64,000 nucleotides of DNA from Sphingosinicella microcystinivorans (GTDB lineage Bacteria > Pseudomonadota > Alphaproteobacteria > Sphingomonadales > Sphingomonadaceae), in NCBI RefSeq assembly GCF_027941835.1, contig NZ_CP116005.1, forward strand, positions 1,193,501 to 1,257,500, in the 5' to 3' direction. Below the pieces are notes generated by a model, which was not told where the DNA came from, did not search any database, and worked only from the letters and a program-made list of their open reading frames with translations. Numbering within the stretch: the first letter of the stretch is position 1; every line of letters starts with the position of its first letter. A program made the position numbers and the translations under genes. Positions 16,691-24,333 of the stretch are shown one piece after another.

Positions 16691-17584
16691 ATGACACCAC
16701 TTGATCTGGGGTCAGGTCAATGCACTTTGCGCGAGGCCGCACAGAATTTCAGGGGAGGGCCCGCCATAACGGTCGTCACGCGCTTCGCGCCGAGCCCCAC
16801 GGGGCGGCTGCATCTCGGCCACGCCTTCTCGGCGCTCTCGGCGTTCCGCTTCGCGGAGATGCACGGCGGCCGCTTTCTGCTGCGCATCGAGGACATCGAC
16901 ACCGGGCGTTGCCGTCCCGAGTTCACGGACGGCATCCTCGAGGACCTCGCCTGGCTCGGCCTCGCGTGGGAAACGCCGGTGCGCCGCCAGTCCGAGCACA
17001 TGGAGGACTATGCCGCGGCGCTCGCGCGGCTGAAGGCGATGGAGGTCGTCTACCCCTGCTTCTGCACGCGCGCCGACATCGCTGCGGCGGCCGCGGCCCC
17101 GCACGGCGCGCAGCCGCTCTATCCGGGCACGTGCCGGGCGCTCGACGCGGAAACGCGGGCGCGGCGCATGGCCGGGCCGCACGCCTGGCGCCTCGACGTC
17201 GGCCGCGCCGCCGCCCTCGCCGGGCCGCTTTCGTGGCACGACGCGGCGCGCGGCGAGATCGCGGCGACGCCCGGGGCCGAGGGCGATGTCGTGCTCGCGC
17301 GCAAGGACGCGGGCACCAGCTACCATCTCTCCGTCACCGTCGACGACGCCCTGCAAGGCGTCACCGACGTGGTGCGCGGCGAGGACCTGTTCCCGGCGAC
17401 GCACATCCACCGGCTGCTGCAGGCGCTGCTCGGGCTACGGACGCCGCGCTACCATCATCACGCGCTGCTGACCGGCCCGGAGGGCAAGCGCCTCGCCAAG
17501 CGCGACCGCGCCGAGACATTGGCCGCGCTTCGGGCTTGGGGCATCACGCCGGAGGCCATAAAGCATCAACTCGGCTTTGCCTGA
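16691..17584 (+). CDS. gluQ: Glutamyl-Q tRNA(Asp) synthetase
   Basis: About 297 residues: a truncated class I glutamyl-tRNA synthetase without the anticodon domain. It has VTRFAPSPTGRLHLGHA (HIGH motif), a zinc site from CFCTR and LYPGTC, and a KMSKS-like GKRLAKRDRAETL. It attaches glutamate to the queuosine base of tRNA(Asp). Start is uncertain: the in-frame ATG at 16691 has no ribosome site, while a strong AGGGGAGGG at about 16750 is followed only by ATA (16766) in frame, immediately before the conserved start ITVVTRFAPS. The ATG is kept by convention. A YhhQ queuosine-precursor transporter is encoded 14 kb away. Confidence 0.9.
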   Translation: MTPLDLGSGQCTLREAAQNFRGGPAITVVTRFAPSPTGRLHLGHAFSALSAFRFAEMHGGRFLLRIEDIDTGRCRPEFTDGILEDLAWLGLAWETPVRRQSEHMEDYAAALARLKAMEVVYPCFCTRADIAAAAAAPHGAQPLYPGTCRALDAETRARRMAGPHAWRLDVGRAAALAGPLSWHDAARGEIAATPGAEGDVVLARKDAGTSYHLSVTVDDALQGVTDVVRGEDLFPATHIHRLLQALLGLRTPRYHHHALLTGPEGKRLAKRDRAETLAALRAWGITPEAIKHQLGFA

Positions 17585-17642
17585 CGCGGCGACTTTTGTT
17601 AGGCGGTCCCCGCCGGGGGGCGAGAAACGAGGAGATCGACAC

Positions 17643-18593
17643 GTGTGGCGTATCGCGCTCGCCGCTCCCCTTTGCATTGCCGCCGCCGCTGCGGCTGCCC
17701 AGACGCCGCCCGCGGAGGCGCCCGAGGAAAAGCCCGCCGAGGGCGTGCTGCCCGCGCCCGTCGCCGAGATGATCCGCGCCGCGGAGCCCGGCCAACTCGA
17801 CACCATCGCCGCGCTCGCCCGGCGCACGCAGCCGCAGGCGATCGCGGAGATCGACGCGCTGGTCTCGGAAATCCGCGCCGCGCACGAGGCCGAGAAGCAG
17901 CGCAGGCAGGCGCTCGCCACGCAGGGCTTCACCAACGGCTGGGAGGGCGAGGCCGCGCTCGGCGCGACCTTCACCAGCGGCAACACCGACCAGCAGGGCG
18001 CCTCCGGCAAGATCGACCTCGTGAAGCAGGGCCTGACGTGGCGGCACCGGCTGTTCGCCGAGGCCGACTTCCAGGAATCGGACGGCGCGCGCACGCGCGA
18101 GCGCTACGGCGCCTCCTATCAGGCCGACCACCGCTTCAGCCCGCGCTTCTACACCTTCGGCTTCGTCGGCTGGGAAAGCGACCGTTTCGCGGGCTTCACC
18201 CGCCGCTTCACCGAATCCGCCGGTTTCGGCTGGATCGCGGCGCAGCGCCCCCGGCTCCGGCTGGCGTTCGAAGGCGGCCCGGCGCACCGGCAGACGCGCC
18301 TCGCCTTCGACGAGCTGGAGCCGGACGCGGACCGGAGCCGCAGCGAGCTCAGCGTGCGCGGCAAGACGAACCTGCGCTGGACGGTGATCGGCGACCTCAT
18401 CTTCACGGAGGACGCGGGCTTCATCGTCGGCAGCGGCAACGACACGCTGTTCGCGAACAGCGCGCTCACCACCAAGCTCGTCGGCAATCTCTCGACGCGC
18501 CTGTCGTTCGACGTGAAGCACGAAACCGATCCGCCCGACGAGCGGGTGAAGACCGACACGGTGACGCGCGCGAGCCTCGTCTACAAGTTCTGA
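17643..18593 (+). CDS. DUF481 (YdiY-like) outer-membrane protein
   Basis: A 316-residue secreted protein from a GTG start at 17643 with GAGGAG upstream. The signal peptide is WRIALAAPLCIAAAAAAAQ, followed by an acidic proline-rich spacer and a helical segment (about 50-100). From roughly residue 105 on (GWEGEAALGATFTSGNTDQQ) it has alternating beta-strands of the DUF481 family, ending in VYKF with a C-terminal phenylalanine as in outer-membrane barrels. Function is not established; members are often salt-, acid- or envelope-stress related. It follows gluQ by 58 bases. Confidence 0.8.
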   Translation: MWRIALAAPLCIAAAAAAAQTPPAEAPEEKPAEGVLPAPVAEMIRAAEPGQLDTIAALARRTQPQAIAEIDALVSEIRAAHEAEKQRRQALATQGFTNGWEGEAALGATFTSGNTDQQGASGKIDLVKQGLTWRHRLFAEADFQESDGARTRERYGASYQADHRFSPRFYTFGFVGWESDRFAGFTRRFTESAGFGWIAAQRPRLRLAFEGGPAHRQTRLAFDELEPDADRSRSELSVRGKTNLRWTVIGDLIFTEDAGFIVGSGNDTLFANSALTTKLVGNLSTRLSFDVKHETDPPDERVKTDTVTRASLVYKF

Positions 18594-18650
18594 TCGCCGT
18601 TCGCACGCGGGCGCGTGACATGCGCGCCGAAACCCGTATGAGTCTCGGGC

Positions 18651-18854
18651 ATGACCGGATTCGTCATCGTCCTCATCGTTCTCGGCGCGCTTGCGACCGC
18701 CGCGGTCCTCGTGCGCGGCGTCATCGTGATGGCGCGCGGCAAGGACATCACCGGCCGGCAGTCGAACCGGCTGATGAGCTACCGCGTGATGCTGCAGGGG
18801 CTGACCGTCGCCCTCGTCATCATCCTCATCCTGATGACCCGGAACGGCGGCTGA
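18651..18854 (+). CDS. HIG1-domain twin-transmembrane small protein
   Basis: A 67-residue protein with two hydrophobic helices (residues 3-27 and about 45-62) linked by a basic loop with the family hallmark ARGKDITGRQSNRLMSYRV. HIG1-type proteins associate with cytochrome oxidase supercomplexes in mitochondria and some alphaproteobacteria. It stops three bases before the next gene, which is typical of its conserved pairing with the cobalamin adenosyltransferase gene in this group. Confidence 0.85.
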   Translation: MTGFVIVLIVLGALATAAVLVRGVIVMARGKDITGRQSNRLMSYRVMLQGLTVALVIILILMTRNGG

Positions 18855-18856
18855 AC

Positions 18857-19417
18857 ATGGTGAAGCTCAACAAGATCTACACGCGCACCGGCGACGACGG
18901 CACCACCGGCCTCGTCGACGGCAGCCGCCGCGCCAAGCACGACGCGCGCGTCGCCGCCTACGGCACCGCCGACGAGGCGAACAGCGCGGTCGGCATCGCC
19001 CGGCTCCATACCGAAGGCGAGACGGACGCGATGCTGGCGCGCATCCAGAACGACCTGTTCGATCTCGGCGCGGACCTCGCGACGCCGGGCGGGATCGAGG
19101 GGGCGCTGCGCGTCACGCAGGCGCAGGTCGACCGGCTCGAGCGCGAGATCGACGCGATGAACGCCGGGCTCCAGCCGCTCAGGAGCTTCATCCTGCCCGG
19201 CGGGTCGGCGCTCGCCGCGCAGCTTCACATGGCGCGCACCATCGTCCGCCGCGCCGAGCGCATCGCCGTGGAGGCGAACGAGACGGACCCGCTCGGCGAC
19301 CTGCCGATCAAATATCTGAACCGTTTGTCCGATCATTTGTTTGTGATGGCACGTCACTGCAACGACAAGGGCAGGGCCGACGTGCTCTGGGTCCCCGGCG
19401 CGAACCGGGAAGCCTGA
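18857..19417 (+). CDS. Cob(I)alamin adenosyltransferase, PduO type
   Basis: A 186-residue enzyme that transfers the adenosyl group of ATP to cob(I)alamin. The ATP-binding N-terminus KIYTRTGDDGTTGLVDGSR and the late helix LPIKYLNRLSDHLFVMAR are diagnostic of PduO. ATG 18857 is two bases after the HIG1 stop and therefore coupled to it. It supplies adenosylcobalamin to B12-dependent mutases; no mutase is encoded in the window. Confidence 0.93.
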   Translation: MVKLNKIYTRTGDDGTTGLVDGSRRAKHDARVAAYGTADEANSAVGIARLHTEGETDAMLARIQNDLFDLGADLATPGGIEGALRVTQAQVDRLEREIDAMNAGLQPLRSFILPGGSALAAQLHMARTIVRRAERIAVEANETDPLGDLPIKYLNRLSDHLFVMARHCNDKGRADVLWVPGANREA

Positions 19418-19446
19418 ACGCGGCCCTTCCCGAACGGGGAGGACGC

Positions 19447-20673
19447 ATGGCTTCACGAACGGTTTCCGCGCACGGCGCGCTCCGCCGGTTCCTGCAGGAC
19501 ACGCGGCGGCGCAGCCTCGATCTCGCCGCCCCGCTTTCGGACGCCGATGCGAGCGCGCAGTCCATGCCGGACGCGAGTCCCGCGAAATGGCACCTCGCGC
19601 ACACGACATGGTTCTTCGAGACCTTCGTGCTGACGCCGCACGCGCCGGGCTACCGCGCGTTCGATCCGGCCTTCGGCTTCCTGTTCAACAGCTACTACGA
19701 GGCGGCCGGGCCGCGCCTCCGCCGCGACCGGCGCGGAATGCTGACGCGCCCGGCGCTGGCCGAGGTCCTCGCGTGGCGCGCGCACGTCGATGCCGCGCTG
19801 GAGGACGCGCTCGATTCGCTCGCCGACGCCGCGCGGGCGCGCGTCATGCTCGGCTGCCACCACGAGCAGCAGCACCAGGAGCTGCTGCTGACGGACATAT
19901 TGCACCTGTTCGCTGAAAACCCGCTCGCTCCCGTCTATGCGGCCGACGCGCCTTTCCCGGCAGCAGCGCACGATGCGGCCCACGACTGGGCGGCGCATCC
20001 GGGCGGCGTCGTGTCCATCGGCCACGCCGGAGACGGCTTCGCCTTCGATTGCGAAACCCCGCGCCACCGGGTGCTGCTCGAACCCTTCGCGCTCGGTTCG
20101 CGGCTGGTGACGAACGCCGAATGGACCGCGTTCATCGACGACGGCGGCTACCGCACGCCGACGCTCTGGCTTTCGGACGGCTGGGCGTGGGCGGAGCGCG
20201 AAGACATTCGCGCACCGCTCTACTGGCGGCGGGAAGACGGCGGCTGGTCCGCGATGACGCTCCGCGGCCGGATGCCCGTCGATCCCGCCGCGCCTGCGAC
20301 CCATGTCGGCTATTTCGAGGCCGATGCCTTCGCGCGCTGGGCCGGCGCGCGCCTGCCGCGCGAGGCGGAATGGGAGGCGATGGCGGCAATGGCGGCAGTG
20401 GCAACAGGGGCGGCGGCGGAAACGCCCGCGCTCTCGCAGATGGACGGCGCCTGCTGGCAATGGACGCAAAGTGCCTACGCCGCCTACCCCCGCTTCCGCC
20501 CGGCGGCGGGCGCCGTCGGCGAGTACAACGGCAAGTTCATGTGCGGGCAGTTCGTGCTGAAAGGATCGTCGTGCGTGACGCCCGCCGGCCACAGCCGCCC
20601 CGGCTACCGCAACTTCTTCTATCCCCGCCAGCGCTGGCAGTTCACCAGCGTGCGGCTGGCGAAGGACATCTAG
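19447..20673 (+). CDS. egtB: Ergothioneine biosynthesis sulfoxide synthase EgtB
   Basis: A 408-residue protein with an N-terminal DinB-like four-helix domain and a C-terminal formylglycine-generating-enzyme-like domain. Iron ligands are His52 (WHLAHTTWF) and the HxxxHxE set His139, His143, Glu145 in CHHEQQHQELLL. The C-terminal domain shows LVTNAEWTAFIDDGGY, RLPREAEWEAMA and GHSRPGYRNFFYP. It joins trimethylhistidine with a thiol donor using O2. It is transcribed with egtD 13 bases downstream. A glutathione/cysteine donor preference cannot be read from sequence. Confidence 0.94.
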   Translation: MASRTVSAHGALRRFLQDTRRRSLDLAAPLSDADASAQSMPDASPAKWHLAHTTWFFETFVLTPHAPGYRAFDPAFGFLFNSYYEAAGPRLRRDRRGMLTRPALAEVLAWRAHVDAALEDALDSLADAARARVMLGCHHEQQHQELLLTDILHLFAENPLAPVYAADAPFPAAAHDAAHDWAAHPGGVVSIGHAGDGFAFDCETPRHRVLLEPFALGSRLVTNAEWTAFIDDGGYRTPTLWLSDGWAWAEREDIRAPLYWRREDGGWSAMTLRGRMPVDPAAPATHVGYFEADAFARWAGARLPREAEWEAMAAMAAVATGAAAETPALSQMDGACWQWTQSAYAAYPRFRPAAGAVGEYNGKFMCGQFVLKGSSCVTPAGHSRPGYRNFFYPRQRWQFTSVRLAKDI

Positions 20674-20686
20674 GAACGGACCCGTC

Positions 20687-21679
20687 ATGACGTCAGATGC
20701 CGAAACCCTGCCCCCGGAAACTTCGCCCGCATCGCCTTCTCCCGCAGCCGATTTCGCCGACGCCGTGGTGCGGGGCCTGTCGCAGCCCCGCAAGGTGATC
20801 CCCGCGCGCTACCTCTACGACCGGCGCGGCTCCGAGCTCTTCGAGGCAATCACCGCGCTTCCCGAATATTATCCGACCCGCACCGAGACCGGCCTTCTGG
20901 ACGCGCACGCGTCGGAGATCGGCCGGATCGCGGGGACCGGCAAGGTGGTCGTCGAATTCGGCTCGGGCTCCTCGACGAAAACCCCCGTCTTCGTGAAAGC
21001 CGCCCGCGCCGCCGCCTACGTGCCGATCGACATTTCCGAAGGTTTCCTGCGCGACGCCGCGACCCGGCTGTCGCGCCTGCTGCCGGGTCTCGACATCCTG
21101 CCGGTCGCGGCGGACTTCGCGAAGCCGATCGCGCTCCCGGGTGCGGTCGAGGGCCGCCCGATGATCGGCTTCTTTCCCGGCTCCACCATCGGCAACTTCG
21201 CGCACGCCGCCGCCGTCGACCTGCTGCGCGCCTTCCGCGCCACGCTCGGCGCGGACCCGTGGCTCGCCATCGGCATCGACCTGCGCAAGAACCCGCGCCT
21301 GATCGAGGCGGCATACGACGATTCCGCGGGCGTGACCGCCGCGTTCAACCTGAACCTGCTCGCGCGCATCAACCGCGAGCTCGGCGGCGACATACCGCTC
21401 GGCGCCTTCGAGCACCGCGCGGTGTGGAACGACGATGCGGGGCGCATCGAGATGCACCTCGCCGCGGCGCGCGACGTGCGCTTTCACGCCGCGGGCGGCA
21501 GCTTCAGCCTCCGCGAGGGCGAGACGATCCACACCGAGAACAGCCACAAGTACACGATCGAGGAGGCGCGCCTGCTCGCCCGCGCCGCCGGGTGGCGGCC
21601 CGTCCGCTGGTGGATCGACGCGCGCGGCCTGTTCAGCCTGCACCTGTGGCGCGGCGGTGCGGACGCGATGGAGCCGTGA
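20687..21679 (+). CDS. egtD: L-histidine N(alpha)-methyltransferase EgtD
   Basis: A 330-residue SAM-dependent methyltransferase that makes trimethylhistidine. Visible motifs are VIPARYLYDRRGSELFE, the SAM-binding VVVEFGSGSSTKT, YVPIDIS, and FFPGSTIGNF, followed by the C-terminal IHTENSHKYTIEEA substrate loop. Together with EgtB it forms the minimal ergothioneine pathway; the C-S lyase EgtE is not encoded in the window. The following 156 bases up to 21835 hold no clear gene. Confidence 0.94.
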   Translation: MTSDAETLPPETSPASPSPAADFADAVVRGLSQPRKVIPARYLYDRRGSELFEAITALPEYYPTRTETGLLDAHASEIGRIAGTGKVVVEFGSGSSTKTPVFVKAARAAAYVPIDISEGFLRDAATRLSRLLPGLDILPVAADFAKPIALPGAVEGRPMIGFFPGSTIGNFAHAAAVDLLRAFRATLGADPWLAIGIDLRKNPRLIEAAYDDSAGVTAAFNLNLLARINRELGGDIPLGAFEHRAVWNDDAGRIEMHLAAARDVRFHAAGGSFSLREGETIHTENSHKYTIEEARLLARAAGWRPVRWWIDARGLFSLHLWRGGADAMEP

Positions 21680-21835
21680 CGCGCGATTTCGCGCGATTTG
21701 ACGATGATCTGACGGAGCGTTCGCGGGGCGGCTGACGCTGGCGGCCTAGAAGGGCGTGTGTCGGCGGTGGTGGTCGCAGCCGCTGCCGGCACGGAATTCT
21801 TCTTTAAAAGCCCTCGTCTTCGAAAGCCCCGTTCC

Positions 21836-22063
21836 ATGCCGTCCGATCTCAAGCGCATCCTCCTCGCCGCCGCGCTCGCCGCCGCCGCGTTCAACGCCAC
21901 CGCGCCCGCGAAGCGCGCGCCCGACATGCCCGGCGCGCCGCCGGTCGCCGCCGCCGCGGACTCGGCCCGGCCGATCGTCGTCGCCGAACACCGGCCGAGC
22001 CGGATTCGCATCGGGCGGTGCGGCGAGGACGGGCTGCCGTTTGCCAATCTTCTGGAAATATGA
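21836..22063 (+). CDS. Small hypothetical protein with N-terminal hydrophobic segment
   Basis: A 75-residue frame from ATG 21836 with a basic start, an alanine-rich hydrophobic stretch (ILLAAALAAAAF) and an alanine/proline-rich tail. It looks like a small secreted or membrane-anchored protein. The composition is common in high-GC shadow frames and the ribosome site (GAAAGCC) is weak, so reality is uncertain. It lies between egtD and the YcaO locus. Confidence 0.35.
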   Translation: MPSDLKRILLAAALAAAAFNATAPAKRAPDMPGAPPVAAAADSARPIVVAEHRPSRIRIGRCGEDGLPFANLLEI

Positions 22064-22146
22064 CGTTCACCGTCTTTGTCTCTGGCGCTTTTCCCGTGCC
22101 GGACGTAGGCAAGGCGCACTGAATCCATCAGGCAGGAGGCAGACAC

Positions 22147-22419
22147 ATGGCGACTCCCCCAACGATTACACGCGTTCAGCTCGGCGGTTCCAGCGACCCG
22201 ACCTTCGTCATCAAGGACGGCGAGACCTATTACGTCACCCAGTCGGTCGCCACCTACGATCTCAAGCAGGCGAAGTCCGATCAGGAGAAGGCGGACGTCG
22301 AGGCGCTGATCCGCATCTTCGAAGCCGCGAAGAAGGCGGGCGATTCGGTCGAGGCCGTGAAGCTGCCGAAATCCAACAACGTGATGTCCTTCCAGCAGAC
22401 CTGGTTCGGCAACCGCTAG
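22147..22419 (+). CDS. 90-residue protein upstream of YcaO-TfuA, candidate modification substrate
   Basis: A soluble 90-residue protein with a very good ribosome site (AGGAGG, 8-9 bases before ATG). It begins MATPPTITRVQLGGSSDPTF, contains a likely beta-hairpin (VIKDGETYYVTQSVATYDL), a charged helix (about 38-66) and a conserved-looking tail SFQQTWFGNR. It has no cysteine and no signal peptide. I do not recognise the family. Its place 16 bases before ycaO, and the small CCGG-AACG-CCGG hairpin between them, is what one expects of a RiPP precursor or a dedicated protein substrate of the YcaO-TfuA pair. It could equally be an accessory or leader-binding protein. Confidence 0.75.
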   Translation: MATPPTITRVQLGGSSDPTFVIKDGETYYVTQSVATYDLKQAKSDQEKADVEALIRIFEAAKKAGDSVEAVKLPKSNNVMSFQQTWFGNR

Positions 22420-22420
22420 A

Positions 22421-22432
22421 CCGGAACGCCGG
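22421..22432 (+). other. Small hairpin between the 90-residue gene and ycaO
   Basis: CCGG-AACG-CCGG, a 4-bp stem with a 4-base loop directly after the stop codon. Too weak for a terminator, but could tune read-through or protect the upstream message. Confidence 0.25.
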
Positions 22433-22435
22433 CTT

Positions 22436-23629
22436 GTGACGCAGGGTGACGCTGCCGAAGCCCGGCGGCGGACGGCTCTTCATGGCTGCACCGCACCGGC
22501 GCCCGCGTGGCTGCCGCTGGTGCCGCCGTCCGACCGCTGGCGCGCGGTCGACGCCGCCGCGTTGCTGTCGCGTCTCGGCCCGGCGCTCGACTGGGCGGGC
22601 GTCACCCGGATCGGCGAGGTGACGCATCTCGACCGCATCGGCCTTCCTGTGTTTCAGGCGGTGCGCCCGATGAGCCGGTCGCTCGCCGTGCATCAGGGCA
22701 AGGGGCGGTGCGAGGCCGACGCGCGTATATCCGCCGCGATGGAGGCGATCGAGGGGGCCTGCGCGGAATCCGTGCAGGCGGACGGGCCGCTGTGCCGCTA
22801 CGACGCCCTTGCCGAAGACGCCCGCCTGCCCCGCTTCCTCGATTACGGCGAAGTGCGGCCGAGCCAGTCGGGCTGGGCGGACGCCCCCGTCCGCTGGCAC
22901 GCGGCGGAGCGCTTCCCGGAGGGCGGTCGCGTGTTCGTGCCCTTCGACACGGTCTCGGTGGATTTCACCTTCGAGGGCGACAGCCCGTTCGCGCGGTCCA
23001 GCCTCGGCCTCGGCGCGGGGGCGAGCCTCGAGGACGCCACCGTCGCCGCGCTTCTGGAGCGGATCGAGCGCGACGCGCAGGCGTACTGGCTGAAAAGCGG
23101 CATGGCCGGGCAGGCGCGGGCGCGCGTCGATCTGCTGACGATCGAGGCGCCGTGGTTCCGCGCGCTCGCGGAGCATCTCGCCCGTCTCGGCATCGCCGTC
23201 GCCGTCTACGTGGTGGAGGGCGCCGGGCGGCTGCCCGTCGTCATGTGCCGTCTCGACGATCCGGGCTATGCGCCCTCGTTCCTCGGCGCCGCCTGCCGCC
23301 CCGATCCCGACGACGCGCTGTTCCGCGCCTTCGCCGAGGCGGCGCAGTCGCGCCTCACCATCATCAGCGGCGCGCGCGACGACATCGCGCCGGAGGAGCC
23401 GACCGAGGCCGGGCACCGCGCGCTCGGCGCGCCGACCGGCACGAGCACGGACTGGCGCCGCGTCCGCGACGCCTATTCCGAACGCCCGTCGCTCGACACG
23501 CTATGCGCGCGCCTCGCGCAGGACGGCGTGCGCGACATGGTGCGCTGCGACCTCTCCCCGCCCCGCAGCGACGTCCATGTCGTCCGGCTATGGATGCCGG
23601 ACATGCTGGGCTCCGAACAATGCCTCTAA
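22436..23629 (+). CDS. YcaO-family ATP-dependent cyclodehydratase/thioamide-forming enzyme
   Basis: A 397-residue protein from GTG 22436. The ATP/Mg site is visible in AVHQGKGRCEADARISAAMEAIEGACAE and in the second block LEDATVAALLERIERDA, both standard for YcaO. The C-terminus (VHVVRLWMPDMLGSEQCL) lacks the proline-rich end of azoline-forming enzymes. YcaO enzymes phosphorylate backbone amides; together with TfuA they install thioamides (as on methyl-coenzyme M reductase) and take part in trifolitoxin maturation. tfuA overlaps its last ten bases, so the two are translationally coupled. No leader-recognition (E1-like) domain was noticed. Confidence 0.92.
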   Translation: MTQGDAAEARRRTALHGCTAPAPAWLPLVPPSDRWRAVDAAALLSRLGPALDWAGVTRIGEVTHLDRIGLPVFQAVRPMSRSLAVHQGKGRCEADARISAAMEAIEGACAESVQADGPLCRYDALAEDARLPRFLDYGEVRPSQSGWADAPVRWHAAERFPEGGRVFVPFDTVSVDFTFEGDSPFARSSLGLGAGASLEDATVAALLERIERDAQAYWLKSGMAGQARARVDLLTIEAPWFRALAEHLARLGIAVAVYVVEGAGRLPVVMCRLDDPGYAPSFLGAACRPDPDDALFRAFAEAAQSRLTIISGARDDIAPEEPTEAGHRALGAPTGTSTDWRRVRDAYSERPSLDTLCARLAQDGVRDMVRCDLSPPRSDVHVVRLWMPDMLGSEQCL

Positions 23630-24333
23630 GTGTATACATCGGCCCGACCCTCCCCCCCGCAAATCGCCCCGCCGCCGACAACATCGTCTACTTCCCCCCG
23701 GCAAGCGCCGGAGACATGCTGGCACTGGCAAAGCAGCCGCCACACCGCGTCCTCCTCATCGACGGCATCTTCGAGGCCGCAAGAGCACCGTGGCACAAGG
23801 AGATTCTCGTCCTCCTCGCCGAAGGCTTCGACGTCTGGGGCGCCGCCAGTCTCGGCGCGCTCCGCGCCGCCGAGCTGCACCGCTTCGGGATGCGCCCCGA
23901 AGGCGCCATCGCGCGGAGCTATGCTGCCGGCCGCATCGTCGGCGACGACGAGGTCGCCGTGGCCCACGCCCCGGCGGCGCTCGGCCACCGGGCGCTTTCG
24001 CTGGCGCAGGTCGATGTCCGTGCGACCCTCGCCGCCGCGCTCCGCGCCCGCGTGCTGACCGGAGACGAAGCCCGCCGCCTGCGCGCCGCATCGCACGCGA
24101 TCTTCTTCAAGGACCGCACGATGCCCGCGCTGCAGTCCGCCGCCGCGGGCTTGCTGCCGCCGGACCGCGCGGCGCGTTTCACCGCGTGGCTGCCCACCGG
24201 CTTCGTCTCGCAGAAGGCCCGCGACGCGCAGGCCGCCATCGCCGCCGCGCTCGCCGCGCCGTTCGTGCCCTGCCGCCGCCCGCTGCCGCCCGAGACGCTG
24301 TTCCTCAAGCGGCTTCGGGATGAGCGTTCCTGA
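23620..24333 (+). CDS. TfuA-like protein, partner of YcaO
   Basis: A 237-residue protein starting inside the end of ycaO. The core TfuA motifs are VYIGPTL, the ILLIDGIF-type strand (VLLIDGIFEAARAPWHKEIL) and GAASLGALRAAELHRFG. TfuA is thought to deliver or activate sulfide for backbone thioamidation by YcaO. The remaining C-terminal half is alanine-rich and less conserved. Its last 29 bases overlap the convergent BTAD regulator gene. The TGTATACA at 23631-23638 is part of codons 4-6 and is not read as an operator. Confidence 0.9.
   Translation: MPLSVYIGPTLPPANRPAADNIVYFPPASAGDMLALAKQPPHRVLLIDGIFEAARAPWHKEILVLLAEGFDVWGAASLGALRAAELHRFGMRPEGAIARSYAAGRIVGDDEVAVAHAPAALGHRALSLAQVDVRATLAAALRARVLTGDEARRLRAASHAIFFKDRTMPALQSAAAGLLPPDRAARFTAWLPTGFVSQKARDAQAAIAAALAAPFVPCRRPLPPETLFLKRLRDERS

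Noticed and set aside
17645-19417. 590-codon frame across DUF481, HIG1 and the adenosyltransferase genes
   Set aside because: Only its last part is the real adenosyltransferase; the arginine-rich front part is a shadow of the overlapping genes. The real start is 18857.
23631-23638. TGTATACA as a sixth GntR operator
   Set aside because: It is within codons of tfuA, far from the block, and lacks AT-rich flanks.
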